From Algoriphagus sp. AGSA1 (GTDB taxonomy: Bacteria > Bacteroidota > Bacteroidia > Cytophagales > Cyclobacteriaceae): a stretch of DNA of 64,000 nt. The DNA is taken from positions 62,001 through 126,000 of the forward strand of contig NZ_JAJUWR010000011.1 in the NCBI RefSeq assembly GCF_021390545.1, written 5' to 3'. The position numbers were made by a program, and so were the translations under genes. Shown here piece after piece: positions 9,400-17,489 of this stretch. The notes beneath the pieces were generated by a model. It was not told where the DNA came from, made no database searches, and saw nothing but the letters and a program-made list of their open reading frames with translations. Each line of letters opens with the position of its first letter. The first letter of the stretch is position 1.

Positions 9400-9951
9400 T
9401 CAATTGTCGGAGGTCCTATTTCTCCGAATTGTATCTTTAGGGAAAAAACGCATAGGATCCCCTTCGGGTGGAAGTAGATCTTGATGAGTATAATAACTTT
9501 CCGTCCGAAGCTTCGCTCTATAGACAGTGAACACTACATCATAGATAAATCGTTTTGTTGAGCAAAAATCATCCGGAAGCAAAATATATACATCCTTCTC
9601 AGCTAAGTTAAGTGCCCCCCATTCTTCAAAACTCATTTCAGATGAGAACCTAACCCCTGAATTCAAAAGTTCAGCGTATATGATTTCTAATTTATCAGGG
9701 GGATTTAAATCTATATCGCCATTAAAGAGATGAACTGAAGCCAACGAATCCTTGCCCTCATGAGAATAAAATGGTGGAACACAACATACTTTATTAGTAG
9801 TTATGGAGAAGTACTGCTCGTCGATAGGCCTATGCTTCTCCCACTGTTGACAATCATCGATGACAACGAAAACCTTCTCTTTTTCTACTCTCGAAAACAA
9901 GGTAGAAACAAGAAGAAAAACCACTGCACTTATCGCTGAAACATTAGACAT
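9400..9951 (-). CDS. Array paralogue A2: small exported immunity-like protein
   Basis: 183 residues of unrecognised family; last gene of the seven-member run that follows the metallopeptidase at 12731. It has an N-terminal hydrophobic segment (about 5-20) that looks like a signal peptide or anchor, then VFVVIDDCQQWE, the KVCCVPPFY motif shared with A1 (12282), a DSLASVHLFNGDID segment, and a C-terminal DVYILLPDDFC..KRFI....FTVYRA block that matches the C-type paralogues. It is longer than its relatives by a charged tail. Function is inferred only from context: possible protection against the linked effector. Confidence 0.7.
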   Translation of the reverse strand: MSNVSAISAVVFLLVSTLFSRVEKEKVFVVIDDCQQWEKHRPIDEQYFSITTNKVCCVPPFYSHEGKDSLASVHLFNGDIDLNPPDKLEIIYAELLNSGVRFSSEMSFEEWGALNLAEKDVYILLPDDFCSTKRFIYDVVFTVYRAKLRTESYYTHQDLLPPEGDPMRFFPKDTIRRNRTSDN

Positions 9952-9970
9952 ATAATCAACTTATTCGTAA

Positions 9971-10417
9971 TCATTCTATTCCACCTGTTCTTATCCCAAC
10001 CTCATATACTTCAAATTCATGTTCTGGATCAAGAGACCCTTTCACCAAATACTCATCTTCAAAAATAACATAATACTTGTCAAAATTAAGTTCAAACCAA
10101 TCTCCATATTCCATCTCTGAATCAAACCAAACCTCCTTTTTCGCTAATTCCTTTTGATTAATTTTAAACTTAATTTCATCCAAGTCATGATATATATTAA
10201 TAAAAAGATTTGGATCGTAAAAACCCTCTCTTTTATAAATAAAGCTTTCTATTGAATCTGTTGAACGATCTACAAATTCAGTATCTATATGATTACGATT
10301 ATAGATCACGTAAAGCTCTTCCGTTAATTGACCTGACACCTCCTCATTGACATTAATTATTACGTCATTACTACAATAGAGAAATGAAACAAGCAATACT
10401 AAATAGAATCGAATCAT
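9971..10417 (-). CDS. Array paralogue B2: small exported protein
   Basis: 148 residues of unknown family with an N-terminal hydrophobic segment (about 4-16) ending at a Cys. It matches B1 (11353) over most of its length: ELYVIYNR...DTEFVDRST, a REGF.D.NL.I segment, WFDSEMEYGDWFELNF, EDEYLVKGSLDPEHEFEVYEVGI and the shared end TGGIE. Overall plan (strand, central W-rich helix, D..C/YL, VYEV end) resembles A and C types, so all may share one fold. It lies 24 bases after the broken C3 copy and 19 before A2, consistent with one transcript. Confidence 0.7.
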   Translation of the reverse strand: MIRFYLVLLVSFLYCSNDVIINVNEEVSGQLTEELYVIYNRNHIDTEFVDRSTDSIESFIYKREGFYDPNLFINIYHDLDEIKFKINQKELAKKEVWFDSEMEYGDWFELNFDKYYVIFEDEYLVKGSLDPEHEFEVYEVGIRTGGIE

Positions 10418-10441
10418 AGGTTAGTAAGGGTTTTAGATATA

Positions 10442-10874
10442 TCACTCATCATTTTGTAAAAGAACATTTACTTCATAAAGTGTAAATTGCTGATTTGATA
10501 GAAACCGATTTCCAGAGCAATAGTCTTTGGAAAGGAGGATAAAAATCTTATTTTCATCTTTTTTATAGGCTATCTGATCTACCAAAGCTTCGAAAGTCTT
10601 TAGGTCAGAGGTATATAAGGGGTCTCTTTGCTGTATTTCAGCAAAACCCATAATCATCGTGGATGACTTATCATTCGGATCTATATAATCATGTCCCACC
10701 AAAATCAATCGCCTATTATCTTTATAATCTAGCCTAATAAAAAAACCGCTCTGGATTCTCACCCCTCTCTACATACTTGGCAAGCTGACAATCATCCACG
10801 ATCAACACTACATAATCAGAAGTAGGTGATTGAGGTAGAAACCACAGTGGTATAAGCAATATTAATTTCCACAT
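10442..10874 (-). pseudogene. Array paralogue C3, frameshifted at a T7 tract
   Basis: The ATG at 10874 opens the same signal peptide as C1 and C2 (MWKLILLIPLWFLPQ), continues DYVVLIVDDCQLA and VERGENPERFF, then hits a stop within a few codons. The rest (IRLDYKDNRR ... DYCSGNRF ... LYEV) continues in the next frame to 10442. The total is 433 bases, one more than the 432 of C2. The shift falls in a run of seven T (minus strand, complement of the A run near 10739-10745), where six would restore one frame. Either a recent knock-out, a slippage-controlled switch, or a base-call error. Confidence 0.8.
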
Positions 10875-10889
10875 GGTTATTTCACTAGA

Positions 10890-11321
10890 TTATTCATCAT
10901 GGGTCAATGCCACACGCACTTCATATAATGTAAATGATTGGTCAGACACAAAGCGCTTTCCTGAGCAGTAATCTCTTGGAATAAGAATAAATATCTTTTT
11001 CTTATCTCTTCTATATGCAAAATCCACCCAAGCATCAAAACTTTTTAAATCAGATGTATAGCTGGGGTTGCTTTCTAATATTTCAGAAAACTTCATGCTC
11101 ATGGTGGAGAGTCTGTCTTCAGGATATACATAGGTATTACTGAGGGAAACTATTTTCCTATTATCATTATAATTTAAAGCAATAAGAACCTGCTCGGGAA
11201 TATTCCCTGTCTCCATATGCCTAGCAAGTTGACAATCATCTACGATCAATACTAAATAATCAGAAGTAGGTAATTGAGGTAGAAACCAGAGCGGCATGAA
11301 TAAAATTAATTTGCATATCAT
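10890..11321 (-). CDS. Array paralogue C2: small exported protein
   Basis: 143 residues, unknown family. N-terminal signal peptide or anchor (about 1-18), then DYLVLIVDDCQLA, a variable middle (IALNYNDNRK..), YTSDLKSFDAWVDFAYRRDKKKIFILIPRDYCSGKRFVSD and a final FTLYEVRVAL. It is close to C1 and the broken C3, including near-identical DNA over the first 70 bases. The conserved DYCSGKRF and LYEV blocks also occur in A2. It lies between B1 and C3 with short gaps. Predicted periplasmic or outer-membrane-facing; the role is inferred from array context only. Confidence 0.7.
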   Translation of the reverse strand: MICKLILFMPLWFLPQLPTSDYLVLIVDDCQLARHMETGNIPEQVLIALNYNDNRKIVSLSNTYVYPEDRLSTMSMKFSEILESNPSYTSDLKSFDAWVDFAYRRDKKKIFILIPRDYCSGKRFVSDQSFTLYEVRVALTHDE

Positions 11322-11352
11322 ATCTGCACAGCTTTACACCTATATCGCAAGA

Positions 11353-11808
11353 TCATTCTATCCCACCAGTACTTATTCCCACCTCATAAACATCAAACTC
11401 ATGGTCTGGATCCAATGAACCTTTCACTAAGTACTCATCTTGAAAAATTATATAATAGTTTTCAAAGTTTAGGTTAAACCAATCGGCGTATTCCATCTCG
11501 GAATCAAACCACACTGTATCCTTATCTAAGTTTCTCCTACTAATTTTATTCCTCGTTTGATCTAAACTATGGAACACACTGATATACAAATTAAGATCAT
11601 CAAAGCCCTCCCTTAAATATTGAAAACTTTCCTTTTCGGGGGTAGATCTATCAATGAACTCCGTATCCTCTTGAAATCGGTTAAATACAATATAAACTTC
11701 GTTTAATCGATGATCTGATACTTTCACACTTTCACCCACTTTCTTGTTTCTACTGAAACTACATGAGGAAATGAGTAAGGCAAGCAATAATATGGAAATT
11801 CGAGTCAC
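11353..11808 (-). CDS. Array paralogue B1: putative lipoprotein
   Basis: 151 residues; the N-terminus ends in a lipobox-like ISSC (Cys16), so it is probably a lipoprotein. The mature part parallels B2: EVYIVFNR, EDTEFIDRST, YLREGFDDLNLYI, VWFDSEMEYADWFNLNF, YYIIFQDEYLVKGSLDPDHEFDVYEVGISTGGIE. The C-terminal third is the best-kept part of the B pair, while the middle differs. No known domain recognised. It sits 24 bases after C1 and 31 before C2 on the same strand. Confidence 0.7.
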   Translation of the reverse strand: MTRISILLLALLISSCSFSRNKKVGESVKVSDHRLNEVYIVFNRFQEDTEFIDRSTPEKESFQYLREGFDDLNLYISVFHSLDQTRNKISRRNLDKDTVWFDSEMEYADWFNLNFENYYIIFQDEYLVKGSLDPDHEFDVYEVGISTGGIE

Positions 11809-11832
11809 AACTTATTTGATATTTTCCAAACA

Positions 11833-12255
11833 TTACTCTTTAAGCTCTAGTCCAATCTTTACTTCATATAGCATAAATGATTGATTTGACACAAAACGCT
11901 TTCCGGAGCAATAGTCACTTGAGAGAAGAATAAATATCTTTCTTTTATTTATTGACAGTTTTGCCCATGATAATAGATCATTGACATCTGAAGTAAATAT
12001 CGGATTACTCTGCAGTATTTCGGGATAGCTCATAGTCATGGTGGACGGCTTATCTTCAGGATATATATAGTTATGACCAAGAGTAACCAAACCTCTATCA
12101 TCTTTATAATGCAGCGCAATAAAGAATCTTTTTGAATTTTCACCTCTCTCTACTGCTTCGGCAAGCTGGCAATCATTTATAATCAACACTACATAATCAG
12201 AAGTAGGTAATTGAGGTAGAAACCATAGCGGCATGAATAAAATTAATTTCCACAT
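11833..12255 (-). CDS. Array paralogue C1: small exported protein
   Basis: 140 residues, unknown family. Signal-like N-terminus MWKLILFMPLWFLPQ, then DYVVLIINDCQLAEAVERGE, ALHYKDDRGLVTLGHNYIYPEDK, ILQSNPIFTSD, SINKRKIFILLSSDYCSGKRFVSNQSF and MLYEVKIGL. It is the best intact template for reading the broken C3. It is 26 bases downstream of A1. Exported location fits an immunity-type role against an effector acting in the envelope, but this is inference. Confidence 0.7.
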   Translation of the reverse strand: MWKLILFMPLWFLPQLPTSDYVVLIINDCQLAEAVERGENSKRFFIALHYKDDRGLVTLGHNYIYPEDKPSTMTMSYPEILQSNPIFTSDVNDLLSWAKLSINKRKIFILLSSDYCSGKRFVSNQSFMLYEVKIGLELKE

Positions 12256-12281
12256 GGTTTTGTAGTGTTCTTGACACGAGA

Positions 12282-12743
12282 TTACTCTATAATTTGTATT
12301 GCATGGATATTCACGCCATAAACTTCAACTTTGCTTCTATCAGAAAACCCTTTGTTTCTACATATATCCTTAGGATGTATGATATAAACATCTTCTCTAG
12401 AAGATTCTATCCTAACCCAATCCTGATAATTTAATTTGGAAGAATACAAAGGTGAAGAGTTTATAACACTTCCCCACGTGACAGTTTTTGATAAAATCAC
12501 GTCTGGATCTAAGCTGCCATGGAATAAACTCACTTTTGCCAGTGTATCGCTATCATAAGGCGAGAAATAGTAAGGAGGTACACAGCAAACCTTTTCGTTT
12601 GAAAGGTAAAAAAAATCCGAATCCAATTTTGGATCACTATTTTCTTCCCAATTTGTGTAGTCATCAATAATGATATAAACACTTGTATCTACCTTACTAA
12701 GACTAACCGAAAATTGCATTAAAACAAAAACTATTGTCCACAT
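12282..12743 (-). CDS. Array paralogue A1, overlapping the metallopeptidase gene
   Basis: 153 residues; its ATG at 12743 lies 13 bases inside the 3' end of the metallopeptidase gene, so the two are very likely co-translated, as toxin/immunity pairs often are. It has an N-terminal hydrophobic segment, VYIIIDDYTNWEE, the KVCCVPPYY motif shared with A2, AKVSLFHGSLDPD, LNYQDWVRIESSREDVYIIHPKDIC and a terminal VEVYGV. No named family recognised. Being first after the effector makes it the best candidate for a cognate partner. Confidence 0.75.
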   Translation of the reverse strand: MWTIVFVLMQFSVSLSKVDTSVYIIIDDYTNWEENSDPKLDSDFFYLSNEKVCCVPPYYFSPYDSDTLAKVSLFHGSLDPDVILSKTVTWGSVINSSPLYSSKLNYQDWVRIESSREDVYIIHPKDICRNKGFSDRSKVEVYGVNIHAIQIIE

Positions 12744-13711
12744 GGCTTTGTCATTAATTCAATTGCATTTTTTATATCTCTATCAATATTTTCTATTGGG
12801 GAACCTCCAATTATACCGTTTGAAGCTGCTTTTTTTATTGCGTATGCTCGTGTTTCCTTTAATCCTTCCCAAAATAAGTTATTATAAAACGATTGAGGGA
12901 TTTCAGACTTATTAAGGTACTTTTTAAATTTATTATAATCTTCTACAAATTGGTCCTTATGAAGATCCATAAGAGCTTTACCCATTAAAGATGAAAGATT
13001 ATCTGCCATATAATTATGGTGGGAATTATTCTCTCCTATGAAAGTCTTAACGTACAAGTCAAAATTCTTTCCAAAGTCCTTATCCAAATTCGTAATGCCC
13101 TTAGAAGAAAGTGCAGCCATGATCTCGGCGTGAACTAGTTCATGAATAACAGTCTTTGCTACCATAAGATCACTTCGTCCTAATAAATTATTTCTATTAA
13201 TTGTAATTGTTATTATTGAACCTGACTTCTGTGCTTGTCCATTGATATTCACAGGCAAGGTCCCCAGCTTCAACACAGAATTTCTTGTCAAATCCCCTGT
13301 CTTCACAAAAGTAGCAATACCCCGTACAAAATCCGACATTTGAAGTTTTCCCATTATGCAGTTTACCCTAGGATGTTTTTGAACGGTGAAATCAATCTCT
13401 ATTTTAAGGTTTGGAGCCGGAACGGCAGGTGGAGTATAAGGTGTGCCCCCTGGGCCAGATCCACCCCCTCCACCACCACTGGTTCCTCCACCATAATACC
13501 CTCCACTGCCTCCGCCGCCTACATCCTGCCAGCCACAATCCCTGGACATAGTGGAACTTAGCTTAGTCACAGATGTCTGTCCTCCGGCTGATGTGACTTG
13601 ATACCAATCGTAGATGGTCTCGGTACAGACAAATGCATAGGCAAAACCTTCACTTCCCCTAGTCTTTGCACCTGCGACCGGCATAGAAAATTCTCTGGTG
13701 GATACCCTCAC
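12731..13711 (-). CDS. Glycine-linker zinc metallopeptidase-like protein (effector candidate, 5' end doubtful)
   Basis: 326 residues from a GTG at 13711. Three parts: an N-terminal domain (1-63) ending in SRDCGWQD; a Gly/Pro linker (64-101); and a C-terminal domain with HELVH at 190-194 and a likely third zinc ligand Glu near 286 in GLKETRAYA, i.e. a gluzincin-type peptidase. Similar C-terminal domains occur after variable N-terminal modules in Bacteroidetes. There is no signal peptide, and the frame stays open upstream to a stop at 13763-13765 with protein-like sequence (NLIGFRIDQG), suggesting the true 5' end was lost or frameshifted. It is followed by seven immunity-like genes. Substrate unknown. 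Confidence 0.7.
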   Translation of the reverse strand: MRVSTREFSMPVAGAKTRGSEGFAYAFVCTETIYDWYQVTSAGGQTSVTKLSSTMSRDCGWQDVGGGGSGGYYGGGTSGGGGGGSGPGGTPYTPPAVPAPNLKIEIDFTVQKHPRVNCIMGKLQMSDFVRGIATFVKTGDLTRNSVLKLGTLPVNINGQAQKSGSIITITINRNNLLGRSDLMVAKTVIHELVHAEIMAALSSKGITNLDKDFGKNFDLYVKTFIGENNSHHNYMADNLSSLMGKALMDLHKDQFVEDYNKFKKYLNKSEIPQSFYNNLFWEGLKETRAYAIKKAASNGIIGGSPIENIDRDIKNAIELMTKPCGQ

Positions 13712-14012
13712 CCCCTGATCAATACGGAATCCTATCAGGTTCCTTTTCGAAAAATGGTAGGATCAATTCCTGGGATTCGGTTCGGAAGTTGACTTGTTAA
13801 AACCTCTATTAATTTCTGAATTGAATGGTTAAAATCCAATATTTTCGAATAAAATTTATGTTTTTTAACTCATCTGTAAAAATTATGAAGTAAACCAACT
13901 TCTTGTTTTCTTCACCCATCTCCTTCCACCACATTTCCTTATCTTTGACCCCCGATCATTAAATCAAAACAATCCCTCCCCGATACTGAAGAGGGTGTTG
14001 ACATAGAAATCC
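13712..14012. other. Divergent intergenic region with possible remnant of the metallopeptidase 5' end
   Basis: This is about 300 bases between the metallopeptidase and gltX. On the minus strand short open stretches in two frames (about 13766-13800 and 13712-13762) look like leftover coding sequence upstream of the GTG. The gltX-proximal part is A+T-rich and should hold the gltX promoter, but I could not pick out a confident -33/-7 pair. Confidence 0.4.
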
Positions 14013-15554
14013 ATGAGTAGAGAAGTTCGAGTAAGATTCGCTCCGTCACCCACGGGGCCTTTACATATAGGCGGTGTACGCACAGCGCTTTACAATTACC
14101 TTTTTGCCCGAAAAATGGGCGGAAAATTCCTTTTAAGAATAGAGGATACGGATCAAACCCGTTTTGTGCCGGGCGCAGAGGAGTATATTAAGGAATCCTT
14201 GGAGTGGCTGGGTATTTCTCCGGACGAGAGCCCCTGGAACCCGGGTGATTGTGCCCCTTACAGACAGTCTGAGCGCAAGGCCAGCTACATGCAGTATGCA
14301 CTGGATCTGGTGGAAGCCGGGCATGCTTATTATGCTTTTGATACTTCTGAGGAACTGGAAGCCATGCGTGTGCGGCTGACGGCAGCACGTGTAGTCCAGC
14401 CACAATACAATAGTATCACCAGAACGCAGATGAAAAACTCGCTGACCCTTCCAGAAGATGAAGTGAAGGCAAGACTGGAATCTGGTGAGCCCTATGTGAT
14501 CCGGGTGAAGATTCCGCGCAAGGAAGAGGTTCGTCTCAATGACATGATCCGTGGCTGGGTGATGGTCCACTCCTCTACACTGGATGATAAGGTACTGATG
14601 AAGTCCGATGGCATGCCTACCTATCACTTGGCAAATATCGTAGATGACCACTTGATGAACATCACCCACGTGATCCGTGGAGAGGAATGGCTTCCTTCGG
14701 CACCTTTACATGTATTGCTATACAAGTTCTTTGGCTGGGAAGATACCATGCCTGAATTTGCGCATTTACCTCTATTGCTTAAACCAGACGGAAACGGAAA
14801 GCTTTCCAAGCGTGACGGTGACAAATTGGGATTTCCGGTATTCCCGTTGGACTGGGCAAATGCTGAAAATGGCGAAACAGCGGCCGGATTCCGTGAGCAA
14901 GGCTATTTACCGGATGCATTTTTGAATTTCTTGGCATTCCTGGGTTGGAACCCTGGAGATGACCGGGAGATATTCTCTTTGGAGGAATTGATCCAAGCCT
15001 TCTCTGTAGAGCGGATCGGAAAAGCAGGAACCAAGTTTGATATTGCAAAAGCGAAATGGTTCAATGAGCAATACCTGCGTAGAAAATCAACTGCTGAACT
15101 TGCTACCTATGTGATCGCTGATGCAGCTGCAGAAAATGTAACTATCTTACCTGAAACAGCGGAGGCTATTGCTGCCTTAATGAAAGATCGGGTCATTTTC
15201 CCGGCCGAAATATGGCAGGGTGCCAAGTTTATGGTCATTGCTCCTAAAGAATTTGATCAGGATATAGCCTCCAAAAAATGGAACCCTGATGCAGTAACCC
15301 TCCTGACTGCTTATGCGGAAAACCTGGAAGCATTCAATGGAACCTTATTTGACGCAGATACTGCCAAGAATATGCTAGGAGAAGCCGCAGAGGCAAAAGA
15401 AATCAAGTTGGGCAAAGCCATGCAGGCAGTTCGCCTGGCGGTAACCGGTGTAGGTGCCGGACCGGATTTGATGCGGATTTTTGCTATTTTAGGTTCGGAA
15501 GAAGTAGCCAAACGCATCCGTTTTGCGTTAGCAACGTTGGAAGTAATAGGCTAA
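14013..15554 (+). CDS. gltX: Glutamate--tRNA ligase
   Basis: 513 residues, normal for class I glutamyl-tRNA synthetase. It charges tRNA-Glu with glutamate in the cytosol. The HIGH-type motif PTGPLHIGG is at 13-21, the KMSKS-type motif GKLSKRDGD near 262, and WLPSAPLHVLLYKFFGWE in between; the C-terminal anticodon-binding part covers about 340-513. It starts with ATG and is followed after 11 bases by a small conserved gene, probably on the same transcript. Confidence 0.97.
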   Translation: MSREVRVRFAPSPTGPLHIGGVRTALYNYLFARKMGGKFLLRIEDTDQTRFVPGAEEYIKESLEWLGISPDESPWNPGDCAPYRQSERKASYMQYALDLVEAGHAYYAFDTSEELEAMRVRLTAARVVQPQYNSITRTQMKNSLTLPEDEVKARLESGEPYVIRVKIPRKEEVRLNDMIRGWVMVHSSTLDDKVLMKSDGMPTYHLANIVDDHLMNITHVIRGEEWLPSAPLHVLLYKFFGWEDTMPEFAHLPLLLKPDGNGKLSKRDGDKLGFPVFPLDWANAENGETAAGFREQGYLPDAFLNFLAFLGWNPGDDREIFSLEELIQAFSVERIGKAGTKFDIAKAKWFNEQYLRRKSTAELATYVIADAAAENVTILPETAEAIAALMKDRVIFPAEIWQGAKFMVIAPKEFDQDIASKKWNPDAVTLLTAYAENLEAFNGTLFDADTAKNMLGEAAEAKEIKLGKAMQAVRLAVTGVGAGPDLMRIFAILGSEEVAKRIRFALATLEVIG

Positions 15555-15565
15555 TAACTTACGCT

Positions 15566-15769
15566 ATGACTAAAAAGAAAAAGAAAAACGAAGACCCTAA
15601 AGTCCACGAAGATCTTAGTGGATTCAAAATGGACATCAATTCCTTTGGCGAGATCTCTTCTTCCTTTTCTATTGATAAAATCAACGAGTTTCTCAATAAA
15701 AATGTAGAAGATAAAAAACTCAAGGACAGGGATGATCTCAAACCTGAAGATAAAGGCAAAAAGTCCTAA
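15566..15769 (+). CDS. Small conserved charged protein downstream of gltX
   Basis: 67 residues: a Lys-rich start (MTKKKKKNED), then VHEDLSGFKMDINSFGEI and FSIDKINEFLNKNVEDKKL, and a charged tail. I believe this pattern recurs in other Cytophagales next to housekeeping genes, but the function is unknown. Lack of signal or membrane segment suggests a cytosolic protein. Its 11-base gap from gltX points to co-transcription. Confidence 0.75.
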   Translation: MTKKKKKNEDPKVHEDLSGFKMDINSFGEISSSFSIDKINEFLNKNVEDKKLKDRDDLKPEDKGKKS

Positions 15770-15900
15770 CCCTGAAAGTTTTACTAACTCGCCTAAGAGC
15801 TCCCAAGTGGAGCTCTTAATCATTACACAGCCCCAATTGGCCGGCAAAGCTTCTGAGAAATTATCAAATATCACCTGACAAAATCGATAAATACTTACTT

Positions 15901-16581
15901 TTGGATATGAACAGAATTTTGCTTTCGGGCATTTTCATTTTGGTGTCTCTGTCCGCACTTGCTCAGACCAGTGTGGGGATCAGAGGCGGCTATTCCACTT
16001 CTACCTATTCTTACCGTCCTACCCCCAGCACCCGGGCCACTTCTGTTGATGGCATAGACGCTACGACTTTCGCTCTGGTTTTTGAGCATTTCAATGCTAA
16101 AAATGCCGGAATAGAGGTCAACCTACAATTGCTCAGAATGGGTTTTGCCCAGAGTGAAGAGGGCTCCGAACCTCTCAGAACCAACGAGACCCAGTTTGAC
16201 TACCTGAAAATCCCCATGCTATCCAGCTTTTTCTTGGGGAGATCTGGAAGATTCCAGATCAAACTAGGCCCTCATCTGGGTTATCTACTCCAAGCCAAGG
16301 ATATTACGCGTGAATACTCAGATACCACACCACCGGAAATCCCTACCTATGGCGGCTCTGAGGACAAGCCACGAAAAATCATGTATGGTCTCACCGCAGG
16401 AGCGGGAATCTCAAAACTTTTCGGCAAAAGCACGGTAGCCGGAGAAGTGCGGTTCTCATATGACTTCACCAATCCAGAAGGGCAAGAACGCATTTTTGAC
16501 ATGAGCTCGACTAATTTAGAATTCACCTTAGCATATCTTTTTAGAATTAAAGAATCCAAGAGTTCAAAAGTTGTAAAGTAA
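15901..16581 (+). CDS. Outer-membrane beta-barrel (porin-family) protein
   Basis: 226 residues (220 if the second ATG at 15907 is used). Signal peptide ends ALAQ, and the mature chain TSVGIRGGYSTS has the alternating pattern of the OMP_b-brl_2/PorT-like family, with strands such as YLKIPMLSSFFLG, QIKLGPHLGYLL, KIMYGLTAGAGISK and the last FTLAYLFRIK. Probably an outer-membrane barrel of eight to ten strands; the cargo is unknown. It precedes the ECF sigma unit but has its own spacing of about 100 bases. Confidence 0.8.
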   Translation: MDMNRILLSGIFILVSLSALAQTSVGIRGGYSTSTYSYRPTPSTRATSVDGIDATTFALVFEHFNAKNAGIEVNLQLLRMGFAQSEEGSEPLRTNETQFDYLKIPMLSSFFLGRSGRFQIKLGPHLGYLLQAKDITREYSDTTPPEIPTYGGSEDKPRKIMYGLTAGAGISKLFGKSTVAGEVRFSYDFTNPEGQERIFDMSSTNLEFTLAYLFRIKESKSSKVVK

Positions 16582-16680
16582 AGAAGTGGTAAGGTTTGTA
16601 AACTTTCCAACCTTACCACTTTAAAACTTTTTAAACTCCTTTGTCATATATTGGATTCATTCTCCGACTAAAGGATGTAA

Positions 16681-17175
16681 ATGAATCGCAGCCAGCTTGA
16701 CCATATCCTTAAAGCCCACCACCGGGATGCATACCTCTGGGCCAGGCAATGTTGCTCTTTTGAGGATGAACTGGCAAAGGATGTGCTGCAGCAAGTGTAC
16801 CTGAAGATATTGGAAGGTCAGGCCAGACTCAAAGATGCGACGAAGGCGAAAACCTGGCTCTTCTCTATCATCAGATATACGGCGATCGACGAACTGCGAA
16901 GATCAGGGAAAACGGTACCGCTGACTGAATCCTATGATCCTGAAGAGATTCATGAAGAAATTGATGCGACGGACTATGAGGGGTTGATCAAGCGTCTTCC
17001 AGAGATGCAACGGGAAGTGATCCTAATGGTGTTTTATCACCAGATGACCATAGCCCAAAGTGCCGAAATCCTTCAGATCGGCCTAGGGACCGCAAGAACA
17101 CATTATGGTCGCGGGAAAAAGAAACTCAAAGAACTAATCACGAAGGTTCAAATCCAAGAGGAATATGGAAAATAA
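16681..17175 (+). CDS. ECF-type RNA polymerase sigma factor
   Basis: 164 residues. Region 2 (about 15-80) has the DVLQQVYLKILEG and KAKTWLFSIIRYTAIDELRR blocks; region 4 (about 105-155) has RLPEMQREVILMVFYHQMTIAQSAEILQIGLGTARTHYGRGKKKL, a helix-turn-helix for the -35 element. Region 3 is absent, as usual for ECF factors. It overlaps by 11 bases the next small membrane protein, which probably controls it, and then a CpxP-like protein. The inducing signal is unknown. Confidence 0.92.
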   Translation: MNRSQLDHILKAHHRDAYLWARQCCSFEDELAKDVLQQVYLKILEGQARLKDATKAKTWLFSIIRYTAIDELRRSGKTVPLTESYDPEEIHEEIDATDYEGLIKRLPEMQREVILMVFYHQMTIAQSAEILQIGLGTARTHYGRGKKKLKELITKVQIQEEYGK

Positions 17176-17476
17176 CGAACAATTAGAGCGGTTTTTTGAC
17201 CAGATGAAAAAGCAGGATGAGCACCTAGAAATCCCAGCTTTTCCTGAAGTCAAAACACGGAAGTTTGGATTTTGGATTCCAGCAGGGATTGCTGCATCCA
17301 TGATCTTTGCATTTCTATTTATCCAAAAGGCAACACCTGTCGAAAGACCTGCCCCTGAAGTTGTGATTATTACCCTTCATGAAGATGAGAACCATAATCA
17401 ACATTTCACCATTGAAGAGAGCACATTCCTTGATACATGGGAGTCGCCCACTGCTTCTTTATTGACAGAATATTAA
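17165..17476 (+). CDS. Small single-pass membrane protein, possible anti-sigma factor
   Basis: 103 residues: a cytosolic start of about 38 residues (NEQLERFFDQMKKQDEHLEIP), one membrane helix (about 39-55, FWIPAGIAASMIFAFLFIQ) and a short periplasmic tail. It overlaps the ECF sigma gene (ATG inside its 3' end), the classical arrangement for an anti-sigma factor, though no zinc-binding anti-sigma motif is seen and it is short. Function inferred from position. Confidence 0.7.
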   Translation: MENNEQLERFFDQMKKQDEHLEIPAFPEVKTRKFGFWIPAGIAASMIFAFLFIQKATPVERPAPEVVIITLHEDENHNQHFTIEESTFLDTWESPTASLLTEY

Positions 17477-17489
17477 ACCGAAATTCATC

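Noticed and set aside
9400..12743. CRISPR-like or simple tandem repeat interpretation of the paralogue array
   Set aside because: Similarity is at the protein and local DNA level between genes of 420-550 bases, not short regular repeats with spacers.
14133..14669. 178-codon frame antisense to gltX
   Set aside because: Composition is a mirror of gltX codon bias and lacks a start context or family motifs.
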